Source of the DNA: Actinomycetota bacterium
Lineage (GTDB): Bacteria; Actinomycetota; Actinomycetes; Nanopelagicales; Nanopelagicaceae
Assembly (NCBI GenBank): GCA_016870855.1
Contig: VGAF01000027.1
Span: 1 to 12,224, forward strand
Direction: 5' to 3'
Length of the DNA: 12,224 nucleotides
The notes below the pieces were generated by a model. It was not told the DNA's origin. It worked only from the letters and a program-made list of their open reading frames with translations, and ran no database searches. Shown piece after piece: positions 1 to 6,171 of the stretch (position 1 is its first letter; each line of letters opens with the position of its first letter). A program made the translations under genes and the position numbers.

Positions 1-165
1 CTCAGCATGACCCATATGAAGATCCCCGGATGGATAGGGAAACATATCGAGGACATACTTCTTAGGCCGCGGATCCTCTTTCTTGCCGGAGCGGAAGGGC
101 GCGAGTTCATCCCAAATAGGTAACCACTTCTCTTGAACATGGTTGATGTCGTACGCCTCATGCAT
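1..165 (-). CDS. leuS: Leucyl-tRNA synthetase, N-terminal fragment (runs off left edge)
   Basis: Only the first 55 codons are present; the gene continues beyond base 1. The translation runs from MHEAYDINHVQEKW to the class I synthetase signature KYVLDMFPYPSGDLHMGHAE, with the HIGH-type ATP-binding motif as HMGH at residues 50-53. That block is diagnostic of bacterial LeuRS, which charges tRNA-Leu in the cytoplasm. The ATG at 165-163 is chosen because the same frame meets the TAA of the preceding dehydrogenase gene (175-177) four codons upstream; a second ATG at 161-159 is out of frame. There is no Shine-Dalgarno sequence, but TAACCT ends 6 nt before the ATG, so a leaderless transcript is possible. 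It lies 9 nt downstream of the dehydrogenase gene on the same strand. Identity is very secure; the exact start is likely but unproven. Confidence 0.95.
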   Translation of the reverse strand, partial: MHEAYDINHVQEKWLPIWDELAPFRSGKKEDPRPKKYVLDMFPYPSGDLHMGHAE

Positions 166-171
166 ATGCGT

Positions 172-177
172 AGGTTA
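172..177 (-). promoter_or_regulatory. Candidate -10 element of leuS
   Basis: TAACCT (minus strand) fits TANNNT and ends 6 nt before the leuS ATG, so transcription would start at or near the A of the start codon. Its TAA doubles as the stop codon of the upstream dehydrogenase gene. No convincing -35 is visible. It is inferred from position and from the same arrangement at other genes in this window. Confidence 0.35.
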
Positions 178-1167
178 CCGCCAAACGACGCCAGTTAATT
201 CTTCACTTACCTGCCAGAGATTCTTTGCCAGTTCTTGATCATATGCAATTGAGCGCGCACGTACTGCCTTTGGAAAACCGCGCATCTCAAAGAGTCCATC
301 TGGTCCAATAAAAGATGCGCCATAAAGGTTTGGGAATGTCGCAGCACATAAAGTTGGAAGGGCGCCTCGCGCTGCAGATTGAGCAATTACTCCATTCATT
401 AACGCAGTGCTCCGCTCCTCCCAGATATTGCCTTTCATCTGAGGGGCGACGCTTTGAAGATTAGTGTTGGAATAACCTGGATGCGCTGCGATGGCGGTGA
501 AGCCCCACTCTTTTGCGCTTGCAATCCTTGCTAACTCAAAAGTAAAGAGAAGGTTTGCCAATTTACTTGCACCATACGCACCCCATGGCGAGTACTTGTT
601 TCTTCCTAAACAGACATCCCTAATGGCTCCAGCCGTACCATCTCCAAAGTTGCCCATTCGATGGGCTTGGCTAGAGATTGTGACGATTCTTGACTTGACG
701 CGTTCTCGAATCAATCCAGCAAAGGCAAAGTGACCAAGATGATTTGTGGCCATCTGCATCTCAAAGTCATCGCTAGTTTTTCGTAATGGAATTGCCATGA
801 TTCCTGCATTTAGTATCAATACATCAATCTCGTAATCAACCTTGCGCGCTGCGCGACGAACACTCTCAAGATCGGCAAGGTCTAACTCAAGTAAATCAAT
901 CCGTTCGCTTGATAGCTCCTTCTTTACCGATTCTGCTTTTTCAAGTGATCGAGCTGCAATTGTGACTTTAGCCCCCACTCGAGCTAATTCGCGGGCCGCT
1001 TCTTTTCCGATTCCACTTGTTGCACCAGTTATGAGAAATCTCTTGCCTTCAAGGTTGGGTAAGTTTCTTGCGCTCCAGCCAGATGGGATTTTCTGTAGCG
1101 CTAGTCCGCGACCGCTCTTTGTATCACTCATCTCGTGATTCCCATTCCCTAATTCCATTGTCTTCAT
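175..1167 (-). CDS. Short-chain dehydrogenase/reductase, retinol dehydrogenase-like
   Basis: This is a 330-residue cytosolic NAD(P)-dependent oxidoreductase of the SDR superfamily. The Rossmann motif TGATSGIG is at residues 47-54, followed by basic residues (AARS, 71-74) that often favour NADP(H), LDLADL at 95-100, NAG at 120-122 and N142. The catalytic Ser is S166 and the YxxxK pair is Y198/K202, in YGASKLAN. The long Ser-Tyr spacing and the SKLAN motif resemble the retinol dehydrogenase/WWOX-like group; the substrate cannot be read from sequence. Start choice: the ATG at 1167 has a weak -10-like TAAGAC exactly 6 nt upstream and no Shine-Dalgarno. The ATG at 1131 (residue 13) has a GGGA stretch about 9 nt upstream and would give a 318-residue protein with the complete fold. 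It sits between tRNA-Ala and leuS, and its role is not explained by these neighbours. Confidence 0.88.
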   Translation of the reverse strand: MKTMELGNGNHEMSDTKSGRGLALQKIPSGWSARNLPNLEGKRFLITGATSGIGKEAARELARVGAKVTIAARSLEKAESVKKELSSERIDLLELDLADLESVRRAARKVDYEIDVLILNAGIMAIPLRKTSDDFEMQMATNHLGHFAFAGLIRERVKSRIVTISSQAHRMGNFGDGTAGAIRDVCLGRNKYSPWGAYGASKLANLLFTFELARIASAKEWGFTAIAAHPGYSNTNLQSVAPQMKGNIWEERSTALMNGVIAQSAARGALPTLCAATFPNLYGASFIGPDGLFEMRGFPKAVRARSIAYDQELAKNLWQVSEELTGVVWR

Positions 1168-1173
1168 TCAATT

Positions 1174-1179
1174 GTCTTA
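1174..1179 (-). promoter_or_regulatory. Weak candidate -10 element of the dehydrogenase gene
   Basis: TAAGAC (minus strand) ends 6 nt before the ATG at 1167, the same offset as the clearer TANNNT hexamers in this window, but the conserved final T is C. This weakly favours the longer start. Confidence 0.15.
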
Positions 1180-1200
1180 ACTCTTATGTGTGGAGCTAGT

Positions 1201-1276
1201 TGGTGGAGCTAAGGGGACTTGAACCCCTGACCCCCTGCATGCCATGCAGGTGCGCTACCAGCTGCGCCATAGCCCC
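1201..1276 (-). tRNA. tRNA-Ala, anticodon GGC, CCA encoded
   Basis: The minus strand folds as a complete 76-nt cloverleaf. It has a 7-bp acceptor stem (GGGGCTA with TAGCTCC, one G-U), a D arm GCGC/GCGC with an 8-nt loop, and an anticodon stem CCTGC/GCAGG with loop ATGGCAT. Next come a 5-nt variable region, a T arm AGGGG/CCCCT with loop TTCAAGT, discriminator A, and a genomic CCA at 1201-1203. The anticodon GGC (after T33) reads GCC alanine codons. The gene lies 24 nt downstream of the histidine phosphatase stop, in the same direction, with its own candidate -10 in that gap. Confidence 0.97.
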
Positions 1277-1288
1277 GTAAACATGGGC

Positions 1289-1294
1289 ACCCTA
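1289..1294 (-). promoter_or_regulatory. Candidate -10 element of tRNA-Ala
   Basis: TAGGGT (minus strand) fits TANNNT and ends 12 nt before the mature tRNA 5' end. This would place the transcription start about 6 nt upstream of the tRNA, leaving a short leader for RNase P. No clear -35 is visible. Confidence 0.35.
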
Positions 1295-1300
1295 CAACAA

Positions 1301-1942
1301 TTACGCGCCGCTTTCTTCTCCATAAATCGGTTCAGGGAGCGAACCGGCATTGTGCTCAACCAAGATCCAGCCTTTTCGGTGATGGCCAGTTTCCAGAATT
1401 GACCAGGAAGCATTTGAAAGTCCACCAATTGTTGCCCACTGATTCATTGGTAGCGCGAGCATCTTTCCGATAACAATTCTCGCCGTTCCACCATGTGTGA
1501 CCACAACAAGAGTAGATAACGAAGGCTCAAGCGCTCGATTTATGGCTGCGACAGCGCGATCGGCAATCTCACTTCGCCGCTCTCCAAAATCGCCAGCGGG
1601 CTCATCGTTACCATCTAACCAATTTACAAATCGTTCGTAATCATCAGCGCGGTTCTCTTCACCCGTGCGTCCTTCCCACTTACCACCATTCGTTTCACGT
1701 AGCCCGGCATCGATATGAACCGGAAGTTTTGAGATTTCCACTAGCGCAGCTGCAGTTTGTTGGGTTCGAATCAAATCACTACAAACAATTCTTTCAGGTC
1801 GAAGTCCCATGAGAAGTGGCGCAGCTCTACGTGCTTGGGAATGTCCAGTCTCATTCAATGGAATATCAGAGTGACCTTGGAAGCGATTCTCCAGATTCCA
1901 ATCAGTTTGACCATGGCGCCATAGAACAATCCGCTGTCTCAT
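1301..1942 (-). CDS. Histidine phosphatase family protein, probable glucosyl-3-phosphoglycerate phosphatase
   Basis: This 213-residue cytosolic enzyme belongs to the phosphoglycerate mutase-like histidine phosphatases. The phospho-accepting site is LWRHGQTDWN, with R9 and H10. The rest of the pocket is R59 (DLIRT), the acid residue E83 (LRETNGGKWEG) and the second histidine H150 (VVTHGGTAR). FQGHSDIPLN at 21-30 is typical of the branch with broad-specificity phosphatases and GpgP. In mycobacteria the gene following nadD and rsfS encodes GpgP, which dephosphorylates glucosyl-3-phosphoglycerate in methylglucose lipopolysaccharide or glucosylglycerate synthesis. The same position here suggests that role, but substrate specificity in this family cannot be assigned by motif. 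Its ATG overlaps the rsfS stop by 4 nt (ATGA), so translation is probably coupled; no strong ribosome site is visible. Confidence 0.88.
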   Translation of the reverse strand: MRQRIVLWRHGQTDWNLENRFQGHSDIPLNETGHSQARRAAPLLMGLRPERIVCSDLIRTQQTAAALVEISKLPVHIDAGLRETNGGKWEGRTGEENRADDYERFVNWLDGNDEPAGDFGERRSEIADRAVAAINRALEPSLSTLVVVTHGGTARIVIGKMLALPMNQWATIGGLSNASWSILETGHHRKGWILVEHNAGSLPEPIYGEESGA

Positions 1943-2328
1943 AATTGGTTGCTCGCCCTCTTCTTCTCATCATCTTTTACTGCCATCAATTCAATCCTGG
2001 GACAGTCGTTCCATAATTTCTCCAGCATGTAGTACTGGCGGATCTCTTCGGTCTGGATGTGCACCACAAGATCTTCATAATCAAGGAGAATCCAATGGGG
2101 AGATTTCTCGCGCCGGAGAGGTTTCTCGCCTAGCGTTGCCAATTTCAATTCAACTTCATCGCCAATAGCATCAATCTGTCGCTCATTTGCACCGCTTACT
2201 AATAAGAAAACCTCGCTCAAAACCATCTGTTCAGTTAAGTCGATTGCCACTAGATCTTTTCCAAGCTTCTCTAACGCCGCTGCGGCAGCGCTCTCAAGGT
2301 GTTTCAGGGTGGAGTTACGCGGCGCCAT
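1939..2328 (-). CDS. rsfS: Ribosomal silencing factor RsfS (Iojap family)
   Basis: This 129-residue protein matches the DUF143/Iojap fold in length and sequence. RsfS binds uL14 on the 50S subunit and blocks joining with the 30S subunit when nutrients are short. The signature lies in the C-terminal half: WILLDYEDLVVHIQ at 79-92 followed by EEIRQYYMLEKLW at 94-106 and then NDCPRIEL, which follows the actinobacterial pattern. The N-terminal helix (8-24) is alanine rich and the tail after 117 is charged. The ATG at 2328 is supported by AAAGGAG about 10 nt upstream, inside nadD. The gene overlaps nadD by 14 nt and the phosphatase gene by 4 nt. The nadD-rsfS pairing is widespread in bacteria, so function is secure. 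Confidence 0.96.
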   Translation of the reverse strand: MAPRNSTLKHLESAAAAALEKLGKDLVAIDLTEQMVLSEVFLLVSGANERQIDAIGDEVELKLATLGEKPLRREKSPHWILLDYEDLVVHIQTEEIRQYYMLEKLWNDCPRIELMAVKDDEKKRASNQL

Positions 2329-2896
2329 ATAGGTGCTTCTCCTTTATGTAACTTAGGACGTCCGCTGGAAGAAATGCGCCAACATCTTCCCCATGGTTGA
2401 GACGATTCCTTAGCTCCGTAGCTGAGATATCCAACGCGCCAATTTCCAGCGTCTCGAATGTGGCTCCTGAAATAACAGGAACATCGCTCGCACCTGGGCG
2501 AACGACGACAAGGAAATCGACCAATCTAGTTAACTCATCAAATCGCTCCCAAGAAGGAAGTCCAGCGAAAGCATCACTTCCAATAACCCAGGTGTATCGA
2601 TCTGCTGGAATCAAATCTTTAATCTCTTTAACGGTATCTATTGCAAATGAGGGACCCGCTCTTCGAATCTCGCAATCGCTTATGGTCAACGCTTCATCCT
2701 TTAGCGCTAACTTGGCCATCGCTAACCGGTCAGACGCCGGAGCTGAGCCACTTTTTTGATATGGATCGCCGGCTGGTATGACTACTAAGCGGTCGAATTT
2801 TCTCGTTGCTAATAAAAATCTAATGAGAAGTAAATGCCCATTGTGGAATGGATCGAATGTGCCACCAAAGAGTGCGCAGTTTTTAATCTTTATCAA
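2315..2896 (-). CDS. nadD: Nicotinate-nucleotide adenylyltransferase
   Basis: This 193-residue enzyme adenylates nicotinate mononucleotide to deamido-NAD in NAD+ synthesis. The nucleotidyltransferase motif GGTFDPFHNGH is at residues 11-21, with the HxGH histidines at 18 and 21. GSDAF is at 106-110 and the second phosphate-binding motif ISATELR at 157-163, near the expected C-terminal end. The start appears to be TTG at 2896: an in-frame TGA lies at 2900-2902, and no ATG or GTG occurs between it and the motif. TAGTAT ends exactly 6 nt before this TTG. The first 14 nt overlap the end of the small membrane-protein gene, and the last 14 nt overlap rsfS. It lies downstream of ligA, which consumes NAD+, though functional linkage is only suggestive. 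Confidence 0.96.
   Translation of the reverse strand: MIKIKNCALFGGTFDPFHNGHLLLIRFLLATRKFDRLVVIPAGDPYQKSGSAPASDRLAMAKLALKDEALTISDCEIRRAGPSFAIDTVKEIKDLIPADRYTWVIGSDAFAGLPSWERFDELTRLVDFLVVVRPGASDVPVISGATFETLEIGALDISATELRNRLNHGEDVGAFLPADVLSYIKEKHLYGAA
2339..2345 (-). promoter_or_regulatory. Ribosome binding site of rsfS
   Basis: AAAGGAG (minus strand), 10 nt before the rsfS ATG and lying within the nadD coding sequence, is one of the few strong Shine-Dalgarno sequences in the window and decides the rsfS start. Confidence 0.7.
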
Positions 2897-3041
2897 GTCT
2901 CAATACTAAATAGAGAAGTAACATCAAGATTCCAAAGGCGAGGCCTCCAAAGAAGACAGGATGCACCGGAAGTTCGCGCCCAGTCTCGCTAAACAAATCC
3001 ACAGCTCGTTCGGAAATGATTCTGTTGAACATGGACGGCAT
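2883..3041 (-). CDS. Small single-pass membrane protein, unknown function
   Basis: A 52-codon reading frame begins at the ATG at 3041 and ends at the TAA at 2883-2885. AGGAG sits 5 nt upstream and overlaps the ligA stop codon, an unusually good initiation site for this window. The protein has an N-terminal part with alternating charged and hydrophobic residues (about 4-24), then HPVFFGGLAFG and a strongly hydrophobic stretch (about 29-47) ending RLDKD. This fits one transmembrane helix with a short charged C-terminus; topology is uncertain. The gene starts 8 nt after ligA and overlaps the nadD start by 14 nt, so it is part of the same transcription unit. I do not recognise a named family and assign no function. 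The frame, ribosome site and tight packing make it a real gene rather than noise. Confidence 0.82.
   Translation of the reverse strand: MPSMFNRIISERAVDLFSETGRELPVHPVFFGGLAFGILMLLLYLVLRLDKD
2903..2908 (-). promoter_or_regulatory. Candidate -10 element before nadD
   Basis: TAGTAT (minus strand) ends 6 nt before the TTG start of nadD, within the small membrane-protein gene. The offset matches the other TANNNT sites, but transcription would start at T rather than a purine and leaderless TTG starts are uncommon, so this is a weaker case. Confidence 0.25.
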
Positions 3042-3046
3042 AATAA

Positions 3047-3051
3047 CTCCT
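3047..3051 (-). promoter_or_regulatory. Ribosome binding site of the small membrane protein
   Basis: AGGAG (minus strand), 5 nt before the ATG at 3041. It overlaps the TAG stop of ligA, so terminating and initiating ribosomes would be coupled. Confidence 0.7.
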
Positions 3052-5095
3052 AGAGCTCGCCCTTCTCCAATAGAGTCATAAATTCGCGCTCCCCTATAAC
3101 CCGAACTCCTAATTCCTCAGCTTTCTTCGCCTTAGAACCCGGCGAATCGCCCACCACAACATAATCCGTCTTTTTTGAAACCGAAGAAGCAGCTTTTCCG
3201 CCCCTTTCAGTTATTGCCTCCGTCACACCATCTCTAGAGAAATTCTCGAGTGAGCCAGTTACCACAATTGTCTTGCCGGCAAGTGTTTGTGGTTTTGCGC
3301 TAGTTGCAACTTGCTCGAGAGCCACCCCGGCAGAGCGCCATTTCTCAATGATTTCCCGATGCCAATCCTCAGCAAACCAATCTTGAATACTCTCAGCAAT
3401 CACTTCTCCAACGCCATCGATTGCAGATAGTTCCGTGGTTGAGGCGCCGGCAATTGCATCAATGGAACCAAATTCACGAGCGAGCGCCTGGGCTGCGGTT
3501 GGTCCGACGTGTCTGATGGAGAGCGCGACGAGTACTCGCCATAAGGGTCGAGACTTAGCTACATCAAGTGCTACAAGAAGTTTCTCGGCATTTGCCGCAA
3601 TCGTTCCATCTTTCTTCTTAAAGAATTCACTCTTCATCAGCGACTTCTCATCTAAAGCAAATAGATCACCTTCATCGCGAATCAATTTTGAATCCAAGAG
3701 AGCTTGGGCGGCTTCGTAACCGAGCACATCGATATCAAGCGCCGCTCTTGAGCCGATGTAGTAGATGCGCTCTCGTAGTTGAGCTGGACAGGATTGCGAA
3801 TTGGGACAACGGATATCAACATCCCCTTCGCTCATGGCGCGCAATGGAGCTCCACATTCCGGACACTTCTTCGGCATTACAAATTCGCGCTCGCTACCCG
3901 TCCTTCGCTCTACAACTGGACCGAGAATTTCAGGAATCACATCTCCAGCTTTTCTAAGCACTACAACATCGCCTATCAAGACGCCTTTGCGACGAACTTC
4001 TTCAATGTTATGCAACGTGGCGTTCGTGACGGTTGAGCCTGCGACTCTGACTGGTTCCATAAACCCAAATGGAGTAACTCTTCCGGTCCTACCAACGCTG
4101 ACGCGAATATCAATTAATTTTGTGGTCACTTCTTCTGGTGGATATTTATAGGCAATCGCCCACTTTGGCGCCCTAGAAGTTGAGCCGATGACTTGCTGGG
4201 CGGCACGCTCATTTACTTTTATTACTACGCCATCAATCTCATGCTCAACATCATGGCGATGCTCTAAGTAATAGTCGACGAACTTACGCACTTCCGCCTT
4301 GGAGGTGACTACTCGATAGCGTTCTGAGGTTGGAAGCCCCCATCTCTTCAAAAGTTCATAGGCCTCACTCTGGGTTGCAAATTCCCGCCCTTGGACCGCT
4401 CCGACTCCATGAACTATCAAGGACAAAGGTCGGGTAGCGGTAACTCTTGGATCTTTCTGTCGCAATGAACCTGCGGCAGCATTCCGCGGATTGGCAAAGG
4501 TAGTTTTTCCGGACTCTTCTAAGCCCTCATTTAATTCGTTAAATGCTGCGAGCGGGAAGAAAATCTCTCCCCTAATCTCGACGAGCTTTGGTGGCTGAGA
4601 ATCCTTTAGAGACGTTGGTATTCCCTTAATGGTCCGTACGTTTACAGTCACGTCTTCTCCGGTCGTGCCGTTTCCGCGCGTTAGCGCTCGCACCAGTTTT
4701 CCAGCCTCGTAAATTAGATTTATTGCTAGCCCATCGACTTTTAGTTCACAGAGCCAACTCTTTGCTGAACCATCATCCTCTTTTTTGACTCGCTCAAACC
4801 AGGCCTCTAGCTCATCAGAGCTGAAAACATTATCAAGGCTCATCATCCGCTCGCGATGATCAAATTGGGTGAAGTGAGTTGCAAATCCTCCACCTACTTC
4901 TAGCGTCGGTGAATTGGGATCGCGGAGTTCGGGATGTTTACCTTCTATTTTTTCTAACTCTCTCCATAGCGCATCAAATTCAGCGTCAGAGATTGTGGGT
5001 TTATCTTGAACGTAATATCTATATTGGTGATCGCGAATCTCTTCTGCAAGTTCGCTCATTCGCCTTCGAACTTCGCTATCGCCTTTTCCGCTCAT
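3050..5095 (-). CDS. ligA: NAD-dependent DNA ligase
   Basis: At 681 residues this is a full-length LigA, sealing nicks with NAD+ as adenylate donor in replication and repair. Domain Ia carries the NMN-binding YRYYVQD (25-31). The nucleotidyltransferase domain contains CELKVDG, with adenylated lysine K119, and further NTase motifs such as ARNAAAGSLRQ-type residues at 202-213 and EHEIDGVVIKV (284-294). The OB fold has VGRTGRVTPF (334-343). The zinc site uses C411, C414, C430 and C436. A helix-hairpin-helix region follows (about 520-580), and a C-terminal BRCT domain covers about 603-681 (GKTIVVTGSLENFSR). All expected domains and the catalytic lysine are present. The ATG overlaps the mnmA stop by 4 nt (ATGA). 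Placement after mnmA resembles the mycobacterial trmU-ligA neighbourhood. Confidence 0.98.
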   Translation of the reverse strand: MSGKGDSEVRRRMSELAEEIRDHQYRYYVQDKPTISDAEFDALWRELEKIEGKHPELRDPNSPTLEVGGGFATHFTQFDHRERMMSLDNVFSSDELEAWFERVKKEDDGSAKSWLCELKVDGLAINLIYEAGKLVRALTRGNGTTGEDVTVNVRTIKGIPTSLKDSQPPKLVEIRGEIFFPLAAFNELNEGLEESGKTTFANPRNAAAGSLRQKDPRVTATRPLSLIVHGVGAVQGREFATQSEAYELLKRWGLPTSERYRVVTSKAEVRKFVDYYLEHRHDVEHEIDGVVIKVNERAAQQVIGSTSRAPKWAIAYKYPPEEVTTKLIDIRVSVGRTGRVTPFGFMEPVRVAGSTVTNATLHNIEEVRRKGVLIGDVVVLRKAGDVIPEILGPVVERRTGSEREFVMPKKCPECGAPLRAMSEGDVDIRCPNSQSCPAQLRERIYYIGSRAALDIDVLGYEAAQALLDSKLIRDEGDLFALDEKSLMKSEFFKKKDGTIAANAEKLLVALDVAKSRPLWRVLVALSIRHVGPTAAQALAREFGSIDAIAGASTTELSAIDGVGEVIAESIQDWFAEDWHREIIEKWRSAGVALEQVATSAKPQTLAGKTIVVTGSLENFSRDGVTEAITERGGKAASSVSKKTDYVVVGDSPGSKAKKAEELGVRVIGEREFMTLLEKGEL

Positions 5096-6171
5096 GCCGT
5101 GCCTGCAATCGTTGCAGAACCAACTACTCGATCGCCGTCATAAATAACCATCGCCTGTCCAGTTGCTAGGCCAAAAATCGGTTCATCCAACTCCGCGTGC
5201 AAACTACCCTCGCCGGTTTCGCTCCAATATGTGCATGGATGGGCTTCGCCATGGGCCCGAACTTGCACGAAACCGCGCGCTTTTTGTGAGGTTGCAGCCG
5301 GGCCGCACCAAATTGCCCGTTCGCCACTAATCGCCTTTATTGCGAGGGATTCTTTCCCACCGACTACAACTGTGTTGCTCTTCGGTTCAATTCGAAGTAC
5401 GTAGCGCGGTTCGCCTGTGGGAGTCGGAATTGTGATTCCTAACCCGCGGCGCTGGCCGATTGTGTAGGTGAAGGCGCCCTTATGTTCGCCCAATTTGGTT
5501 CCTGACTCATCAACTATTGGACCAGTCTCGCTACCAAGTCGATCGCGTAACCAACCTGCGTTATCTCCAGAAGGCACAAAACAGATGTCATGGCTATCAG
5601 GTTTATTTGCAACAGTTAGCCCGCGTGCGGACGCTTCTTTCCGCACATCTTCTTTGGTTGTGTCGCCGAGCGGAAAGAACGCTCCTTGTAGTTGCTCGCG
5701 ATTTAAAACAGCCAAAACATATGACTGATCCTTTAGTGGATCGATTGCGCGATAGAGCAATCTTCCCGAATCGCTCTCCTTTGTAATTGCGTAATGTCCA
5801 GTAACGACTCCATCAAATCCCATCGCCTTTGCGCGATCTAAGACGGCTGCGAATTTGATTTTTTCATTACAACGCAGACATGGATTCGGAGTTCGACCGC
5901 TCGCATACTCAGCGAGAAAGTTTTCAACTACGTTTTCATGGAACTCATCGGACATGTCCCAGATATAGAACGGGATACCGATTCGATCTGCGGCTCTGCG
6001 GGCGTCATGCGAATCTTCAATAGTGCAGCAGCCACGAGCGCCAGAGCGATATTTCTTTGGGTTTTTTGAGAGCGCGAGATGAACGCCAATAACTTCATGA
6101 CCAGTTTCCTTGGCGCGCGCCGCAGCCACGGCAGAGTCGACTCCTCCGCTCATTGCTGCAATTAATTTCAT
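5092..6171 (-). CDS. mnmA: tRNA-specific 2-thiouridylase MnmA
   Basis: This 359-residue cytosolic enzyme inserts sulfur at C2 of U34 in tRNAs for Lys, Glu and Gln. It adenylates the uridine and then uses a persulfide-bearing cysteine. The PP-loop SGGVDS is at residues 8-13. The nucleophile C98 lies in TPNPCLRCNEKIKF and the second catalytic cysteine C197 in PDSHDICFVPSGD. TGHYA (124-128) and YTIGQRRGLG (236-245) are further family motifs, and a C-terminal beta-barrel region completes the usual length. GGAG 6 nt upstream of the ATG supports the start, which also overlaps the stop of the cysteine desulfurase gene by 4 nt. That neighbour is the likely sulfur donor. Confidence 0.97.
   Translation of the reverse strand: MKLIAAMSGGVDSAVAAARAKETGHEVIGVHLALSKNPKKYRSGARGCCTIEDSHDARRAADRIGIPFYIWDMSDEFHENVVENFLAEYASGRTPNPCLRCNEKIKFAAVLDRAKAMGFDGVVTGHYAITKESDSGRLLYRAIDPLKDQSYVLAVLNREQLQGAFFPLGDTTKEDVRKEASARGLTVANKPDSHDICFVPSGDNAGWLRDRLGSETGPIVDESGTKLGEHKGAFTYTIGQRRGLGITIPTPTGEPRYVLRIEPKSNTVVVGGKESLAIKAISGERAIWCGPAATSQKARGFVQVRAHGEAHPCTYWSETGEGSLHAELDEPIFGLATGQAMVIYDGDRVVGSATIAGTA

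Noticed and set aside
159..161. Second ATG just downstream of the leuS start
   Set aside because: It is out of frame with the LeuRS reading frame and its frame does not carry the HMGH motif.
163..1211. Integrated element flanked by tRNA-derived attachment sites around the dehydrogenase gene
   Set aside because: The only repeat of the tRNA end is 13 nt away on the same side; no copy is found near the leuS start and there is no integrase.
3435..4151. Several plus-strand open frames of 85-116 codons inside ligA
   Set aside because: They lie opposite intact, highly conserved LigA domains, overlap one another in different frames and show no recognisable motif; they are shadows.
5468..5786. Two overlapping plus-strand open frames inside mnmA
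   Set aside because: They are antisense to the conserved central part of MnmA and have low-complexity, motif-free translations.
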